NCBI GenBank assembly: GCA_964400165.1
Contig: CAYNSX010000001.1
Span: 1 to 64,000 of the forward strand
Direction: 5' to 3'
Length of the DNA stretch: 64,000 nucleotides
Source: CAYNSX01 sp964400165
Lineage (GTDB): Bacteria; Armatimonadota; Hebobacteria; CAYNSX01
This document shows, one piece after another, positions 16,396 to 25,757 of the stretch. The position numbers were made by a program, and so were the translations under genes. The stretch's first letter is position 1, and each line of letters starts with the position of its first letter. Below the pieces are notes generated by a model. The model was given only the letters and a program-made list of their open reading frames with translations. It was not told the origin of the DNA and ran no database searches.

Positions 16396-17016
16396 ATGAC
16401 CCGGCTGGGCTCCATCACTGACCCCGCCTTCGTGCTGCTGGCCCTCGCCGCCGTCAGTCTCGGCGCCTCCGCGGCTGGCGCCGCCGCGATCGCCAGCCCG
16501 GCGACCATCAGCAAGGTCAGCGGCGCCTGGCAGATGAAGCTCTCCCAGCAGATGTATCAGGCATTGATGGCCTACAACCCGCGCTTGCGCGTCTTGAACA
16601 CGAAACACTTCGTCCCCAGTCTCATCAAGCAATACAAGTACTCCAGCCGCGAAGCCCCCTGGGCCGTCCTTGCCGATTTCACCGGCGACGGCAAGCAGGA
16701 TCTGGCCGTCCTCACTTACACCGGCACCACCGTCGTTCTGCTGTCCGCCATCGCCGACGGCAAGACTTATCGCATTTCCGAACTCGCCCGCATCCGCGAC
16801 GGCCTCAAGGACACCTTCGAAGTCGCTCCCGGCAAGACCGAAGAGGGCGTCTGGAATTTCTTGCGCCTGCAGCCAAAGGGCACCCTGTACTCCCCCATCG
16901 AGCAACTCGAAGTCGTCCTCAAGACCGAGGGCGTCCGCTTCGAATACTGGAAAATGTCCGCCGAAATCCTGTTCTGGGACTCCGGCCACCTGCGGCGCTT
17001 GCGCGTGAAGCCGTAG
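16396..17016 (+). CDS. Exported FG-GAP/VCBS-like protein of unknown function
   Basis: A 206-residue protein with an N-terminal hydrophobic signal (FVLLALAAVSLGASAAGAAA). The middle contains DFTGDGKQDLAVLTY, a Ca2+-loop-like DxTGDGxxDL signature of FG-GAP/VCBS repeats, seen here once. The rest is unassigned. It lies between two hairpin-rich stretches and may be a single transcription unit; a GC palindrome with TTTT (17085-17106) follows. Confidence 0.6.
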   Translation: MTRLGSITDPAFVLLALAAVSLGASAAGAAAIASPATISKVSGAWQMKLSQQMYQALMAYNPRLRVLNTKHFVPSLIKQYKYSSREAPWAVLADFTGDGKQDLAVLTYTGTTVVLLSAIADGKTYRISELARIRDGLKDTFEVAPGKTEEGVWNFLRLQPKGTLYSPIEQLEVVLKTEGVRFEYWKMSAEILFWDSGHLRRLRVKP

Positions 17017-17021
17017 TGCGG

Positions 17022-17135
17022 CCCGGCCCTGAATCCCCCGACTGCGCTCGGGACGAGCGGCCGGGCTGATGACGGCGAACAACGGGCGGGCTTAAGCCCG
17101 CCTTTTCGGTCGCTGTCCTAAGCCCGGGGGTTCAG
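17022..17135. terminator. Hairpin cluster with terminator-like palindrome
   Basis: Nested arms GCCCGGCC (17022-17029) and GGCCGGGC (17059-17066) enclose CCCGA/TCGGG; next comes the perfect 18-bp palindrome GGCGGGCTTAAGCCCGCC (17085-17102) followed by TTTT, which can serve as an intrinsic terminator for the preceding gene; a third CGGGG/CCCCG hairpin lies near 17123-17138. A possible -10 (TACAAT, about 17199) lies upstream of the cytochrome gene. Confidence 0.5.
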
Positions 17136-17282
17136 CCCCGCGCAATTGCCGACACTCGACCCCCACGGAACCCCGTCCCCGCAGCCGTCGTCTCTCTGTA
17201 CAATTCGTTTCCTCCCAGGGGGGAGGTTAGGTCCGCAAGGCGAACCGGTGGGCCGGGCGCCACATTGTGGAGGGGATACGGG

Positions 17283-20200
17283 ATGGCACCCGGCACCGCA
17301 GCACCGAAGCGACGCTTTCCGGCTTTGTGGATTGTCTGCACCGTTTTGGTGGTCAACAGCGCCTATCTGTTGATCACCGACAACTGGCCGACGCCGCCGC
17401 GCACGGAACCGGCCACCTTCCTGTTCTTGGGGAGTGTTCTCCTCCACCTCCTGATCGGGCTCGGGCTGGCGACCTATTCCCTCGTGCGCTTCCGCGACTG
17501 GCTGCGCGGGCTCAAGCCGCAGGGCGGCTTCGCCCGGTTCATCGGCGTCCTGGCCGCGTTGAGCGTCGCCGTCTGTCTCGTCACCGGCGTGTACCTGCTC
17601 ATCTACGCCAACCTGCAGGCGCAGCGGCCCTACCTGAACACCCATGTCGGCAGCGCCGCCGCCGCGCTCGGGTTCACCCTCCTCTACCTGGCCCTGCGCG
17701 TGAAGCCCGCCGCGGCCGCTGCGGCGCGCCGCCTGGCGCCGCAGATGGGCGTGCCGGTACTGCTGCCGCTCGTCGTATTGAGCACAATGGTGGGCGTGCA
17801 AGTGTCGAGCACGACCATCAAGAACCCCCACTGGGCGCCCGAATCGAACTACGACGAAGGCGGCGGCAAGGGCAGTCTCTTCTGGCCGTCATCGGCGCAG
17901 ACGCTGCAGAAAGAGCGTTTCTTCCCGGCCGAATACTTCACGAACTCACAGGCCTGCCAGACCTGCCACCCCGACATCTTCAAGCAGTGGAGCGAGTCGG
18001 CGCACCGCTTCTCGTCGTTCAACAACCAGTTTTATCGCAAGTCCATCGAATATATGCAGGAAGTCGTCGGCCCCGAGTCCTCGAAGTGGTGCGCGGGCTG
18101 CCACGACCCGGCGGTCCTCTTCACCGAAATGCCCGGCACCGGCAAGCCGCGCTTCGATTTCCCGATCAAGGACCAGGTGTGGCCGCCCGAGAAGTTCCCC
18201 ACCGCGCACAGCGGTCTCGCCTGCGCCAGCTGCCACTCCATCGTCGGCGTCAAGAGCACGATGGGGCAGGCGGATGTCTTCCTCGACTACCCGCCGATGC
18301 ACAAATACGCCATCAGCGACAACCCGGTGATGAAGGGGCTGCACGACTTCCTGGTGCGGCGCGCGCCCGGCCCGCACAAGAAGACCTTCCTGCGGCCGTT
18401 TATGCGCACGCAGCCGGCGGACTTCTGCGCCTCCTGCCACAAGGTCCACCTCGATGTCGGCGTGAACAACTTCCGCTGGGTGCGCGGCTTCAATGAGTAC
18501 GACGCCTGGCAGCAGAGCGGCGTCTCCAGTTACGGCGCCGGCGCCTTCTACTACCCGAGCGACGACAAGACCGGGCAGCCCGACTTCAAGAAGTGCGTGG
18601 ACTGCCACATGCCGCGCATCCCGTCGAACGACGACGGCAACAAGGGCGGTCTCGTCCGTTCGCACCGCTTCCCCGCCGCCAATACCGCCCTGCCCTTCGT
18701 CAACGACCATCCCGATCAGATGAAGGTCACCGTCGATATCTTGAAGACCGCGCTGACGGTGGACATCTTCGCCCTGCGCCGCGGGCCAAAAGCCGCCGAG
18801 CGGCTCGTCACTCCGAAGGGCACCCCGGACGCTCCGACCACTTTGAGCATGACCGGCGAAGATGTCTCTGCGGCCTTCGTGCCAAGCATCGGCCGGACGC
18901 TGACCGACACGGTCATCGCTCCGATCGGCGGGCGTGACATCGCCGTTGCGCGCGGCGAAGAAGTGTCGTTCGATGTCGTGGCCCGCACCCGCAAGGTCGG
19001 CCATGTCTTCCCGGGCGGCACGATGGACGCCTTCGACACCTGGATGGAGTTCACCGTCACCGACGAGAACGGCAAGGTCGTTTTCGCCAGCGGCTATCTC
19101 GAATATCCGAAAGGCCCGGTGGACAAGTGGGCGCACTTCTACCGCGCGTTCCTCCTCGACGGCGGCGGCAACCCGATCAACAAGCGCAACGCCTTCTTGT
19201 TCCGCACACCGCTCTATGTCCAGGCCATTCCGCCCGGAGCGGGCGACACCGTCCGCTACCGCGTGCAGATTCCCAAGGACGCCACGGGCAAACTGAAACT
19301 GACCGCGCGCGTCCTCTACCGGAAGTTCAGTTTCTTTTACACCAACTTCGCCTTCGCCGGCCGCGGGCTCATCCCCGGCGACCCGATGTACGGCAAAGAC
19401 GGCGTCCTGTCGCACATCGGCGCCGGCCATGACGGCACGATCCCCGGCGTCACAGTCAACAGCGACAGCCGCGCGTACGCCTTTGATGCCGCGACCGACC
19501 GCGTGTCCGGCAATTTCAAGGGCATTCCCGACCTGCCCATCATCGAGGTGGCGCGCAATGACCTGACCATCAGCGTCGTCGACGGCCCAGCCCCCGCGCC
19601 GAAACCGATGGACTTGAAGGGGCTGGCCGACGCCGACCGCGAGAAGCTGCGTGTCCGCTGGAATGACTACGGCATCGGCTTCCTGCGCGTCGGCGACTTG
19701 CTGCGCGCCCGTTATGCCTTCCAGCAGGCGACCGTCGTCGCGCCCAAGTGGCCGGAGGGCTACGCCAACCTGGGCCGCACCTACCTGACCGAGGGCAACC
19801 TCGACGAGGCGCGCAAGGCGTACGAGAAGGCCTTCGAGCTCTACGCCGCTAAGGTGACCCCGATGACCAAGTACTTCGAAGCGCGCTCGCGCAACTTCTA
19901 CGCAATGGTCTGGAAGGAACTGGGCGACTATGACCGCGCGCTCGCCGAATGGAAGAAGTGCGCGGCCGTCTTCCCCAAGGACCGCAATGTCCACAACCAG
20001 ATGGGCATCGTCCTCTTCCTGCAGGGGCGCTTCGCTGAGTCGGTCAAGGAACTCGAGCAGTCGCTCACCATCGACCCCGAAGACCTGACCGCCCACTACA
20101 ACCTGATGCGCGCTTACCGCGGCCTCGGCGACGAAGCCACCGCCGCCAAGCACGAGAAGCTCTACCTGCGCTTCAAGGCCGACGAGACCCAGACGCAAAT

Positions 20201-20381
20201 CACCGGCCCGTACCAACTGACCCACCCCTGGGACAACAACGAGGCCACCATCTTGCACGAGCACGGTGACCACGGCTGGCCCGCCGGCCTCAAGCCGCCG
20301 CCTCCGCCGCCTGCTCCCGCCCCCGCGGCGGCTGCCGGCACGTCCGCGGCCGCTCCCGCTCCGGCTGGAGCCCCCAAGTGA
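17283..20381 (+). CDS. Membrane-anchored pentaheme cytochrome c with C-terminal TPR
   Basis: A 1032-residue protein. About five N-terminal membrane helices (residues ~13-170) anchor it; then five c-type heme sites CxxCH start at 225, 270, 314, 382 and 438 (CQTCH, CAGCH, CASCH, CASCH, CVDCH), as in cytochrome c554-like domains. A beta-rich segment follows and TPR repeats run from about residue 787 (FLRVGDLLRARYAFQQATVVAPKWPEGYANLGRTYL). The tail is Pro/Ala-rich. ATG 17283 follows GGAGGGG at 17269. Heme and TPR parts should be periplasmic. It is coupled to a CRTAC1 lipoprotein (TGATG), suggesting a joint electron-transfer or surface complex. Confidence 0.88.
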   Translation: MAPGTAAPKRRFPALWIVCTVLVVNSAYLLITDNWPTPPRTEPATFLFLGSVLLHLLIGLGLATYSLVRFRDWLRGLKPQGGFARFIGVLAALSVAVCLVTGVYLLIYANLQAQRPYLNTHVGSAAAALGFTLLYLALRVKPAAAAAARRLAPQMGVPVLLPLVVLSTMVGVQVSSTTIKNPHWAPESNYDEGGGKGSLFWPSSAQTLQKERFFPAEYFTNSQACQTCHPDIFKQWSESAHRFSSFNNQFYRKSIEYMQEVVGPESSKWCAGCHDPAVLFTEMPGTGKPRFDFPIKDQVWPPEKFPTAHSGLACASCHSIVGVKSTMGQADVFLDYPPMHKYAISDNPVMKGLHDFLVRRAPGPHKKTFLRPFMRTQPADFCASCHKVHLDVGVNNFRWVRGFNEYDAWQQSGVSSYGAGAFYYPSDDKTGQPDFKKCVDCHMPRIPSNDDGNKGGLVRSHRFPAANTALPFVNDHPDQMKVTVDILKTALTVDIFALRRGPKAAERLVTPKGTPDAPTTLSMTGEDVSAAFVPSIGRTLTDTVIAPIGGRDIAVARGEEVSFDVVARTRKVGHVFPGGTMDAFDTWMEFTVTDENGKVVFASGYLEYPKGPVDKWAHFYRAFLLDGGGNPINKRNAFLFRTPLYVQAIPPGAGDTVRYRVQIPKDATGKLKLTARVLYRKFSFFYTNFAFAGRGLIPGDPMYGKDGVLSHIGAGHDGTIPGVTVNSDSRAYAFDAATDRVSGNFKGIPDLPIIEVARNDLTISVVDGPAPAPKPMDLKGLADADREKLRVRWNDYGIGFLRVGDLLRARYAFQQATVVAPKWPEGYANLGRTYLTEGNLDEARKAYEKAFELYAAKVTPMTKYFEARSRNFYAMVWKELGDYDRALAEWKKCAAVFPKDRNVHNQMGIVLFLQGRFAESVKELEQSLTIDPEDLTAHYNLMRAYRGLGDEATAAKHEKLYLRFKADETQTQITGPYQLTHPWDNNEATILHEHGDHGWPAGLKPPPPPPAPAPAAAAGTSAAAPAPAGAPK

Positions 20382-22165
20382 TGCGCCGCGCCGCGTGGTC
20401 CCTCGCGCTCGCCTGCCTGCTCGCCGCCGGTTGTGCCAACCCGACGGCGACCACCACCAACGGCACGACGGAGACACCCGGCTCGCCCACGGGCGGCGCC
20501 GCGACGGCCGCCGGCGCCTCCTTCACCGATGTCACCCAGGCATTGGGCATCGACTTTGTGCACACGACCGGCGCCTTCGGCCTGAAGTGGATGCCCGAGA
20601 CGATGGGCTCCGGCGTCGCCTGGATCGATTACGACGGCGACGGCTGGCAGGACCTGCTCTTCGTCAACAGCCGCGACTGGACCGCCGCCGAGCGCAAAGC
20701 CGGCAAAGCCCCTGCGGGCGGTGCCCGCCGCACCGCGACGCTGCGCCTCTACCGCAATGCGAACGGCCAGCGCTTCGAAGATGTCACGAAGGCCGCCGGC
20801 CTGGCGGTCGAGATGTACGGCATGGGCGCGTGCGTGGGTGATTATGACCAGGACGGGAAACCCGATGTCCTCGTCACCGCCCTCGAGCGCAATTTCCTCT
20901 TTCACAACACCGGCGGCGGCAAGTTCACCGAAGTCGCCAAGAGCGCCGGCCTCGCCGGCTCCGGCTGGGCCACGAGCGCTACTTTTGTCGACTACGACCG
21001 TGACGGCCGCCTCGATGTCTTCGTCGCCCACTATGTGAAGTGGACCCCGGCCACCGACATCTTTTTCTCGCGTAACGGCAAGGACAAGTCCTACACCACA
21101 CCCGAGCGTTATGTCGGCGAACTCGGCCGCCTGTATCACAACGACGGCGGCGGCAAGTTCTCCGATGTCTCCGAGAAGGCCGGAATCTGGAAGAGTTCCG
21201 ACGGCCGCACACTGCAAGGGAAGTCCCTCGGCGTCGTCGCCTGCGACTACAACAAGGACGGATGGGCCGACCTGATGGTGGCGAATGACACCGAGCCCAC
21301 CTACCTGTATCAGAACAAGGGCGACGGAACCTTTTCGGAAGTCGGCGTGCAGCAGGGCGTCGCGTATGGCGAGGCGGGCCGCCCGCGCGCCGGCATGGGC
21401 ATCGATGTCGGCGACTACGATCACTCCGGCCGCGACGCCGTCGCCATCGGCAACTTCAGCAACGAGACCGTCGCGCTCTACACGAACTCCGGCAAGATTT
21501 TCGTCGACAAATCGTATGCCTCCGACCTCGGGCGCGCCTCGCTGCTCTCGCTCACCTTCGGCTGCTTCTTCTTCGACGCCGACAACGACGGCTGGGTGGA
21601 CCTGTTCCTCGCCAACGGCCACCTTGACGCCGATGTCGAGCAGGTGCAGAGCAATGTCATGTACAAACAGCGGCCGCAACTCTTCCGCAATGTCGCCGGC
21701 CGGCTGACGGATGTCTCCGCCGAAGCCGGGCCCGGCTTTCAGGTGCCGCTGGTGGCGCGCGGCGCCGCCTATGCCGATTTCGACCGTGACGGCGACCTCG
21801 ACCTCGTCATCACCACCAACGGCGGTCGCGCCGTCCTGCTGCGCAATGACGGCGGCAACAAGAACCCCGCCGTCCGCCTGACGCTGCGCGGGACAACGAG
21901 CAACGCCTCGGCCATCGGCGCCGTCGTCGAAGCGACCGCCGGCGATCTGACGCAGCGCTACACCGTGCGCGGCGGGTCGTCCTACTTGAGCCAGAGCGAA
22001 CTGCCCCTCACCATCGGCCTCGGCACCGCGAAACAGATCGACAAACTCGTCATCCACTGGCCGAATGGCGACGACGCCACCGTTACCAACCTCGCCGCCG
22101 GCAAGTCGCTCCAGATCGACGAGCCCGGCACAGTCACCGATCTTGGCCCGCTCGGGTCGCAGTAG
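20381..22165 (+). CDS. CRTAC1-type FG-GAP and ASPIC/UnbV lipoprotein
   Basis: A 594-residue lipoprotein (lipobox LLAAGC, Cys near residue 21). FG-GAP/VCBS repeats with Ca2+-loops (IDYDGDGWQDLLF, DYDQDGKPDVLV, DYDRDGRLDVFV, DFDRDGDLDLVI) form a probable propeller, and the C-terminus is an ASPIC/UnbV domain (GGSSYLSQSELPLTIGLG..IDKLVIHWPNG). The family often sits with TPR proteins and cytochromes. GTG at 20378 is an alternative start giving one more Met. It overlaps the cytochrome stop by one base. Confidence 0.88.
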   Translation: MRRAAWSLALACLLAAGCANPTATTTNGTTETPGSPTGGAATAAGASFTDVTQALGIDFVHTTGAFGLKWMPETMGSGVAWIDYDGDGWQDLLFVNSRDWTAAERKAGKAPAGGARRTATLRLYRNANGQRFEDVTKAAGLAVEMYGMGACVGDYDQDGKPDVLVTALERNFLFHNTGGGKFTEVAKSAGLAGSGWATSATFVDYDRDGRLDVFVAHYVKWTPATDIFFSRNGKDKSYTTPERYVGELGRLYHNDGGGKFSDVSEKAGIWKSSDGRTLQGKSLGVVACDYNKDGWADLMVANDTEPTYLYQNKGDGTFSEVGVQQGVAYGEAGRPRAGMGIDVGDYDHSGRDAVAIGNFSNETVALYTNSGKIFVDKSYASDLGRASLLSLTFGCFFFDADNDGWVDLFLANGHLDADVEQVQSNVMYKQRPQLFRNVAGRLTDVSAEAGPGFQVPLVARGAAYADFDRDGDLDLVITTNGGRAVLLRNDGGNKNPAVRLTLRGTTSNASAIGAVVEATAGDLTQRYTVRGGSSYLSQSELPLTIGLGTAKQIDKLVIHWPNGDDATVTNLAAGKSLQIDEPGTVTDLGPLGSQ

Positions 22166-22230
22166 CGTACACTTCGGAGAGAGGGAGCGGGGGGTTGTGG
22201 CCGCGGGGCGGCCGACCAAACCCTGCACGC

Positions 22231-23589
22231 ATGACACGCACACCGGCATCATCGCGTCTACTCGTTGCACTCGTTGCACTCGTCGTCACTGGCAGCGCGG
22301 TCGCGGCGCTGCCGGCCCTGCCGCGTGACCACTGGGCCGTCGTCTCGCTCGACAGTCTCGCCCAGCGCGGCCTGCTGCACGGCTACCCGGCGGCGCCGCT
22401 CGCGCTGCCGGCGGAAGTGACCCGCGCCGAGGCCGCCTCGCTCGTCGTCCGCGCCATCGAAGGGATCGGCGAAGCGATCGAACGGCAGGGCGCCGGCATC
22501 CGCGAGGCCGCGTCGGGCGCCTCCGCCGATTCGTCCTCGGGGATGCAGCCCGAAGACATCGCCCGCATCGAAAAACTGATTGCGGAATTCCGCAATGAAC
22601 TCGTCACCCTGGGCGTCAAGGTCGAAGACCTCGACAAGATGGTCACGGCGCTCTCGACCCGCCTCGCCAAAGTCGAAGCGACTCTGGCCGCGCACAACAT
22701 CGCCGGGTTCCTGCAGGCCCGCGTCGTCTCCGGCCGGTCGTCGGACCCGTCGACCGCGGTGATGATTCAGCGGGCGCGCGTCGTCGTCTCCGGCCCGATC
22801 GGCGGGCGTGCCCTGTACAGCATCGAGATTGCCGCCGACGGCGCCGTGACTTCGTCCAACGACCGCACCGTCCGCGTCCTGGCCGCCTGGGCGCGCGTGC
22901 TCTTCGGCAAAGACACCTGGCTGCAGATCGGCCAGATGAAGACCCCGTTCGGCTACGAAATCCCGCGCCCCGACCCGGTGTTGGAAGCGCCGGAGCGCGC
23001 CCAAATCTTCCGCCAGGCCTTCTTCATCTTCGACACCGGCATCCAGTTGCACCGTGACCTCGGCGGCGGCTGGGCGGTGGACCTCGCCGGCCTCCAGGGC
23101 GCCGGCCTGGCGCTCGACCCCAGCAACTCGCTCGACATCACCGCGCTGCTTTCGCTGACGCGCGGCACCTGGACCGCCGGCGTCTCCGGCACCACCGGCG
23201 ATGTCACGCTCGGCTCCGCGACGGAACTCGAGCACAACTTCATCGGCGTCTTCGTGCAGACCACCCCCGGGCGCTGGGTGTTCCGCGGTGAGGTGGTCAG
23301 CGGCGAAGGGCCGTTGCTGGCGTCACCGGCGGGCGGCGTGCACGACATGAACGCCCTCATCGTCACCGCCGGCTACAAGGTGTCGAAGACCTTCACGGTT
23401 TACGGCAAGTTCGACACCTTCGATCCCGACCGCGACACCACCGACAACAGCCAGGACACTTACGCGCTCATTCTGATGCACGACATCGCGCCCAATGTCC
23501 GCTTGCGCATCGCCGAGGAATGGCTGCGCGGCGGCTCGGGCGCTCCGCACGGCAACCTCTTCACCGGCGAAATCCAAATCCGCTATTAA
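22231..23589 (+). CDS. SLH/coiled-coil outer-membrane porin
   Basis: A 452-residue protein: signal peptide (LLVALVALVVTGSAVAA), an SLH-like domain (PRDHWAVVSLDSLAQRGLLHGYP..VTRAEAASLVVRAIE), a coiled coil (IARIEKLIAEFRNELVTLGVKVEDLDKMVTALSTRLAKVEATL) and a beta-barrel of phosphate-selective-porin type ending in QIRY, with the usual terminal aromatic residue. SLH plus coiled coil plus barrel is the design of porins that tie the outer membrane to the cell wall. It follows the cytochrome and CRTAC1 genes, possibly as one transcription unit. Confidence 0.82.
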   Translation: MTRTPASSRLLVALVALVVTGSAVAALPALPRDHWAVVSLDSLAQRGLLHGYPAAPLALPAEVTRAEAASLVVRAIEGIGEAIERQGAGIREAASGASADSSSGMQPEDIARIEKLIAEFRNELVTLGVKVEDLDKMVTALSTRLAKVEATLAAHNIAGFLQARVVSGRSSDPSTAVMIQRARVVVSGPIGGRALYSIEIAADGAVTSSNDRTVRVLAAWARVLFGKDTWLQIGQMKTPFGYEIPRPDPVLEAPERAQIFRQAFFIFDTGIQLHRDLGGGWAVDLAGLQGAGLALDPSNSLDITALLSLTRGTWTAGVSGTTGDVTLGSATELEHNFIGVFVQTTPGRWVFRGEVVSGEGPLLASPAGGVHDMNALIVTAGYKVSKTFTVYGKFDTFDPDRDTTDNSQDTYALILMHDIAPNVRLRIAEEWLRGGSGAPHGNLFTGEIQIRY

Positions 23590-23620
23590 CTATCCCGGCC
23601 CAAACGCACCGTGAACTGAA

Positions 23621-23648
23621 CAGCCCGGCGGCGACTGCCGTCGGGCTG
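23621..23648 (+). terminator. Stable hairpin after the porin gene
   Basis: A 12-bp stem CAGCCCGGCGGC/GCCGTCGGGCTG (one G-T wobble) with a GACT loop lies 32 bp after the porin stop. It is followed by CGTCTTGCATTC rather than a clean T-run, so termination is likely but not certain. Confidence 0.5.
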
Positions 23649-23695
23649 CGTCTTGCATTCATTTCGCAATGGGTGCGAGCGGTTAGTGCCCGCCC

Positions 23696-25339
23696 TTGCG
23701 CCCTCACTCGTTCGCCGAGCAGAAACTTGCTGAAACAGGAGAATCCGCCTCGTGCCGGAACTCGACCTGTGGAAATGCTGTCTCTACCTATAGGGTCTTT
23801 CTTCTGATACCGACACCCGAACCGATAGTTCAGTGGAGCGGGCGAGCGCCGTCGGCGCTTCGCCTGCTTCTGCTCTTGGCGGCGGGGCTCTTCGTCTCGC
23901 CCGCGGTGGTCGGCCGCGCCAGCGACTCGTCTGAATCGCCACTGCGACACCTCACGATGGAACAAGCAGTCTCCGCCGCGAGCGAACACAACCCCCGTCT
24001 GATCGCCGCCCGGCACACAGCGCAGGCAGCAGACTATTCGGCGCGGTCCCTGCGCGCCGCGCCTCCGATCGGTCTGGAAGTCGAACCGCAAGTGGAACGC
24101 GACAGCACCGGCGCGAGCGCCTCGCGCTTCGACCTCGATGTCATTCTGTTCCGACCCCTCGACCTGGCGGGACACCGTCGCTGGTCGGCGCGCGCACTGG
24201 GTCATTCCAGTGAGGCCGCGGAAGCCGATCAAGACGAGACCGAACTGCAAGTCGTCGCCGATGTGCAGGCGGCGTTCCTCGACTTGCTGGCGCGGCAAAC
24301 GCGCATGCAGGTGCTGGACGAGAATCTCGAGCTCGTGCGCGAACTGCGCCGGTTCGCCGCCGAACGGGTCGCGCAAGGAACGGCGCCACAACTCGACCTA
24401 CTCAAGTTCGATGTGGAAGTGGCGCGGGCCGAGGAACAGCACCTGGCCGGCGAAGGCGCCCTGCGCGTGGCGCAGTCACAGCTGGCGCGCGCGATCGGCT
24501 TCGACGCGGTTGAGGCGCCCGTGGCTGATGGCGATCTGCCCCGCTGGCTGCTCCAACTCGACGCCGCAGGCTTGGCCGACCGAGCACTTGCCACCCGGCC
24601 CGCCCGACGCGCCATGCTTGCTCGCCTCCGCGCGGCCGAGGCCGCTATCGAAGTGGCCGCGTCTCGTGCGCGGCCGGATGCGGCGGCGACCGTGCGACGG
24701 GAATTCGGAGAGACTTCGCTGGGCCTCGCCTTCAGTATCCCGCTATTGGGCGCAGGCGAAATCGGAAACGACATCAAGGCTCGCCGGCAGGAGAGCGAAG
24801 CGGCCAGTGCCGAATTGCGGCAAGTGGAACTGCAGATTCTCGGGGCTGTCGAGCAGACTTTGGCCGAATTCCAAACTATCGAACTGCGCCTGAACCGACT
24901 GGACGCCATTGTCGCGTCAGTCCGGGAACTGTCAGAGAAGGCGCAAGTGGGGTATCAAGAGGGCGCCTTCGACCGCCTGGAAGTGCTGGAAGCGCAGCGC
25001 ACGCTGCGCGATGTGCTTCTGGATGAATTGGAGGCGCGGGCGGCTCTCGCCCAGGCCGCGGTCCGTCTCAATGCTGCGGTCGGATTGCCGACTCTCGATC
25101 AGTTATTCGTGGCCGTCGACCCTGCAACAGTTTGCGCCCTGGTCTTCGCAGACACTCATTCCCCGATAGAGGAGCATTCTGATGCGCGTCATGCGTCGTC
25201 TCACCCCCCGAGCCATGCCACTGCTAGTTCTTGCCTTTGCGCTGTCGGGCTGTGCCGGACCATCGTCGTCCCCGACAACGGAAACCACTCCGCCGCCGTC
25301 AGCGCCTGCGACTGCGCCGAGCACCACCCCGGCGCCTGA
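23696..25339 (+). CDS. TolC-like outer-membrane efflux protein (both ends uncertain)
   Basis: An outer-membrane factor of an HME-RND pump: signal-like LRLLLLLAAGLFVSPAVVG, then two OEP repeats (MEQAVSAASEHNPRLIAARHTAQA.. and YQEGAFDRLEVLEAQRTLRDVLLDELEARAALAQAAVRLNAAVGLPTLDQL). Neither end is normal. The only start codons in frame before the signal are a TTG at 23696; no ribosome-binding site supports it. At the 3' end the frame runs 158 bp into the next gene with non-homologous sequence, whereas a +1 shift would stop at the TAG at 25167-25169, just before the next ribosome-binding site. A 3' frameshift (real or sequencing error) is likely. Confidence 0.7.
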   Translation: MRPHSFAEQKLAETGESASCRNSTCGNAVSTYRVFLLIPTPEPIVQWSGRAPSALRLLLLLAAGLFVSPAVVGRASDSSESPLRHLTMEQAVSAASEHNPRLIAARHTAQAADYSARSLRAAPPIGLEVEPQVERDSTGASASRFDLDVILFRPLDLAGHRRWSARALGHSSEAAEADQDETELQVVADVQAAFLDLLARQTRMQVLDENLELVRELRRFAAERVAQGTAPQLDLLKFDVEVARAEEQHLAGEGALRVAQSQLARAIGFDAVEAPVADGDLPRWLLQLDAAGLADRALATRPARRAMLARLRAAEAAIEVAASRARPDAAATVRREFGETSLGLAFSIPLLGAGEIGNDIKARRQESEAASAELRQVELQILGAVEQTLAEFQTIELRLNRLDAIVASVRELSEKAQVGYQEGAFDRLEVLEAQRTLRDVLLDELEARAALAQAAVRLNAAVGLPTLDQLFVAVDPATVCALVFADTHSPIEEHSDARHASSHPPSHATASSCLCAVGLCRTIVVPDNGNHSAAVSACDCAEHHPGA

Positions 25340-25697
25340 AGCCGAACCGCTCCCTGCGACCACCCAACAGGTTCAGGCGGACGGTTTCGATTTCACTTTG
25401 GGGATTAGTGAAGCGCAACTGACAACGGATTCTCACCCTCACTTCGGGCTGACTGTCGTCCATGACGGCAAGCCCGCCGACATTTCGCCGACAGCCGAGA
25501 TTCGGGCGAAATCCGGCACCGCGCCCGCCGCGAAACTTGAAGTCGAAACCAACGCACCCGGCGACTACGACATACACCCCGATGTGCACGCCGCCGGCGC
25601 CTATGAACTCGTCGTCACCTACAAGAAGTCCGGCGGCGGCACGGGCCAGGTGACCTTCCCCTTCACCGTCGAAAAAGGCACGGGCACGGGCCACTAA
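25182..25697 (+). CDS. YtkA-like lipoprotein of the efflux operon
   Basis: A 171-residue lipoprotein with lipobox LSGC (LLVLAFALSGCAGP), a Ser/Thr/Pro linker and one immunoglobulin-like domain (FDFTLGISEAQLTTDSHPHFGLTVVHDGKPADI..PGDYDIHPDVHAAGAYELVVTYK) of YtkA/FixH type, a fold linked to metal handling. GAGGAG at 25169-25174 supports ATG 25182. It lies between the outer-membrane and adaptor genes, so it probably works with the pump in the periplasm. The same type of domain also appears in the next protein. Confidence 0.7.
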   Translation: MRVMRRLTPRAMPLLVLAFALSGCAGPSSSPTTETTPPPSAPATAPSTTPAPEAEPLPATTQQVQADGFDFTLGISEAQLTTDSHPHFGLTVVHDGKPADISPTAEIRAKSGTAPAAKLEVETNAPGDYDIHPDVHAAGAYELVVTYKKSGGGTGQVTFPFTVEKGTGTGH

Positions 25698-25757
25698 CAA
25701 CAACCCCGCGCCGCTCGAAGCGGGAACTCTCCCGATCCCACCACGGAGGTGAGAACG

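Noticed and set aside
17946..20477. Minus-strand open frame of about 843 codons
   Set aside because: Antisense to the pentaheme cytochrome gene with its five CxxCH motifs; the product shows no domain and has shadow composition.
20162..22279. Minus-strand open frame of about 705 codons
   Set aside because: Antisense to the CRTAC1 gene with clear FG-GAP motifs; composition is that of a shadow.
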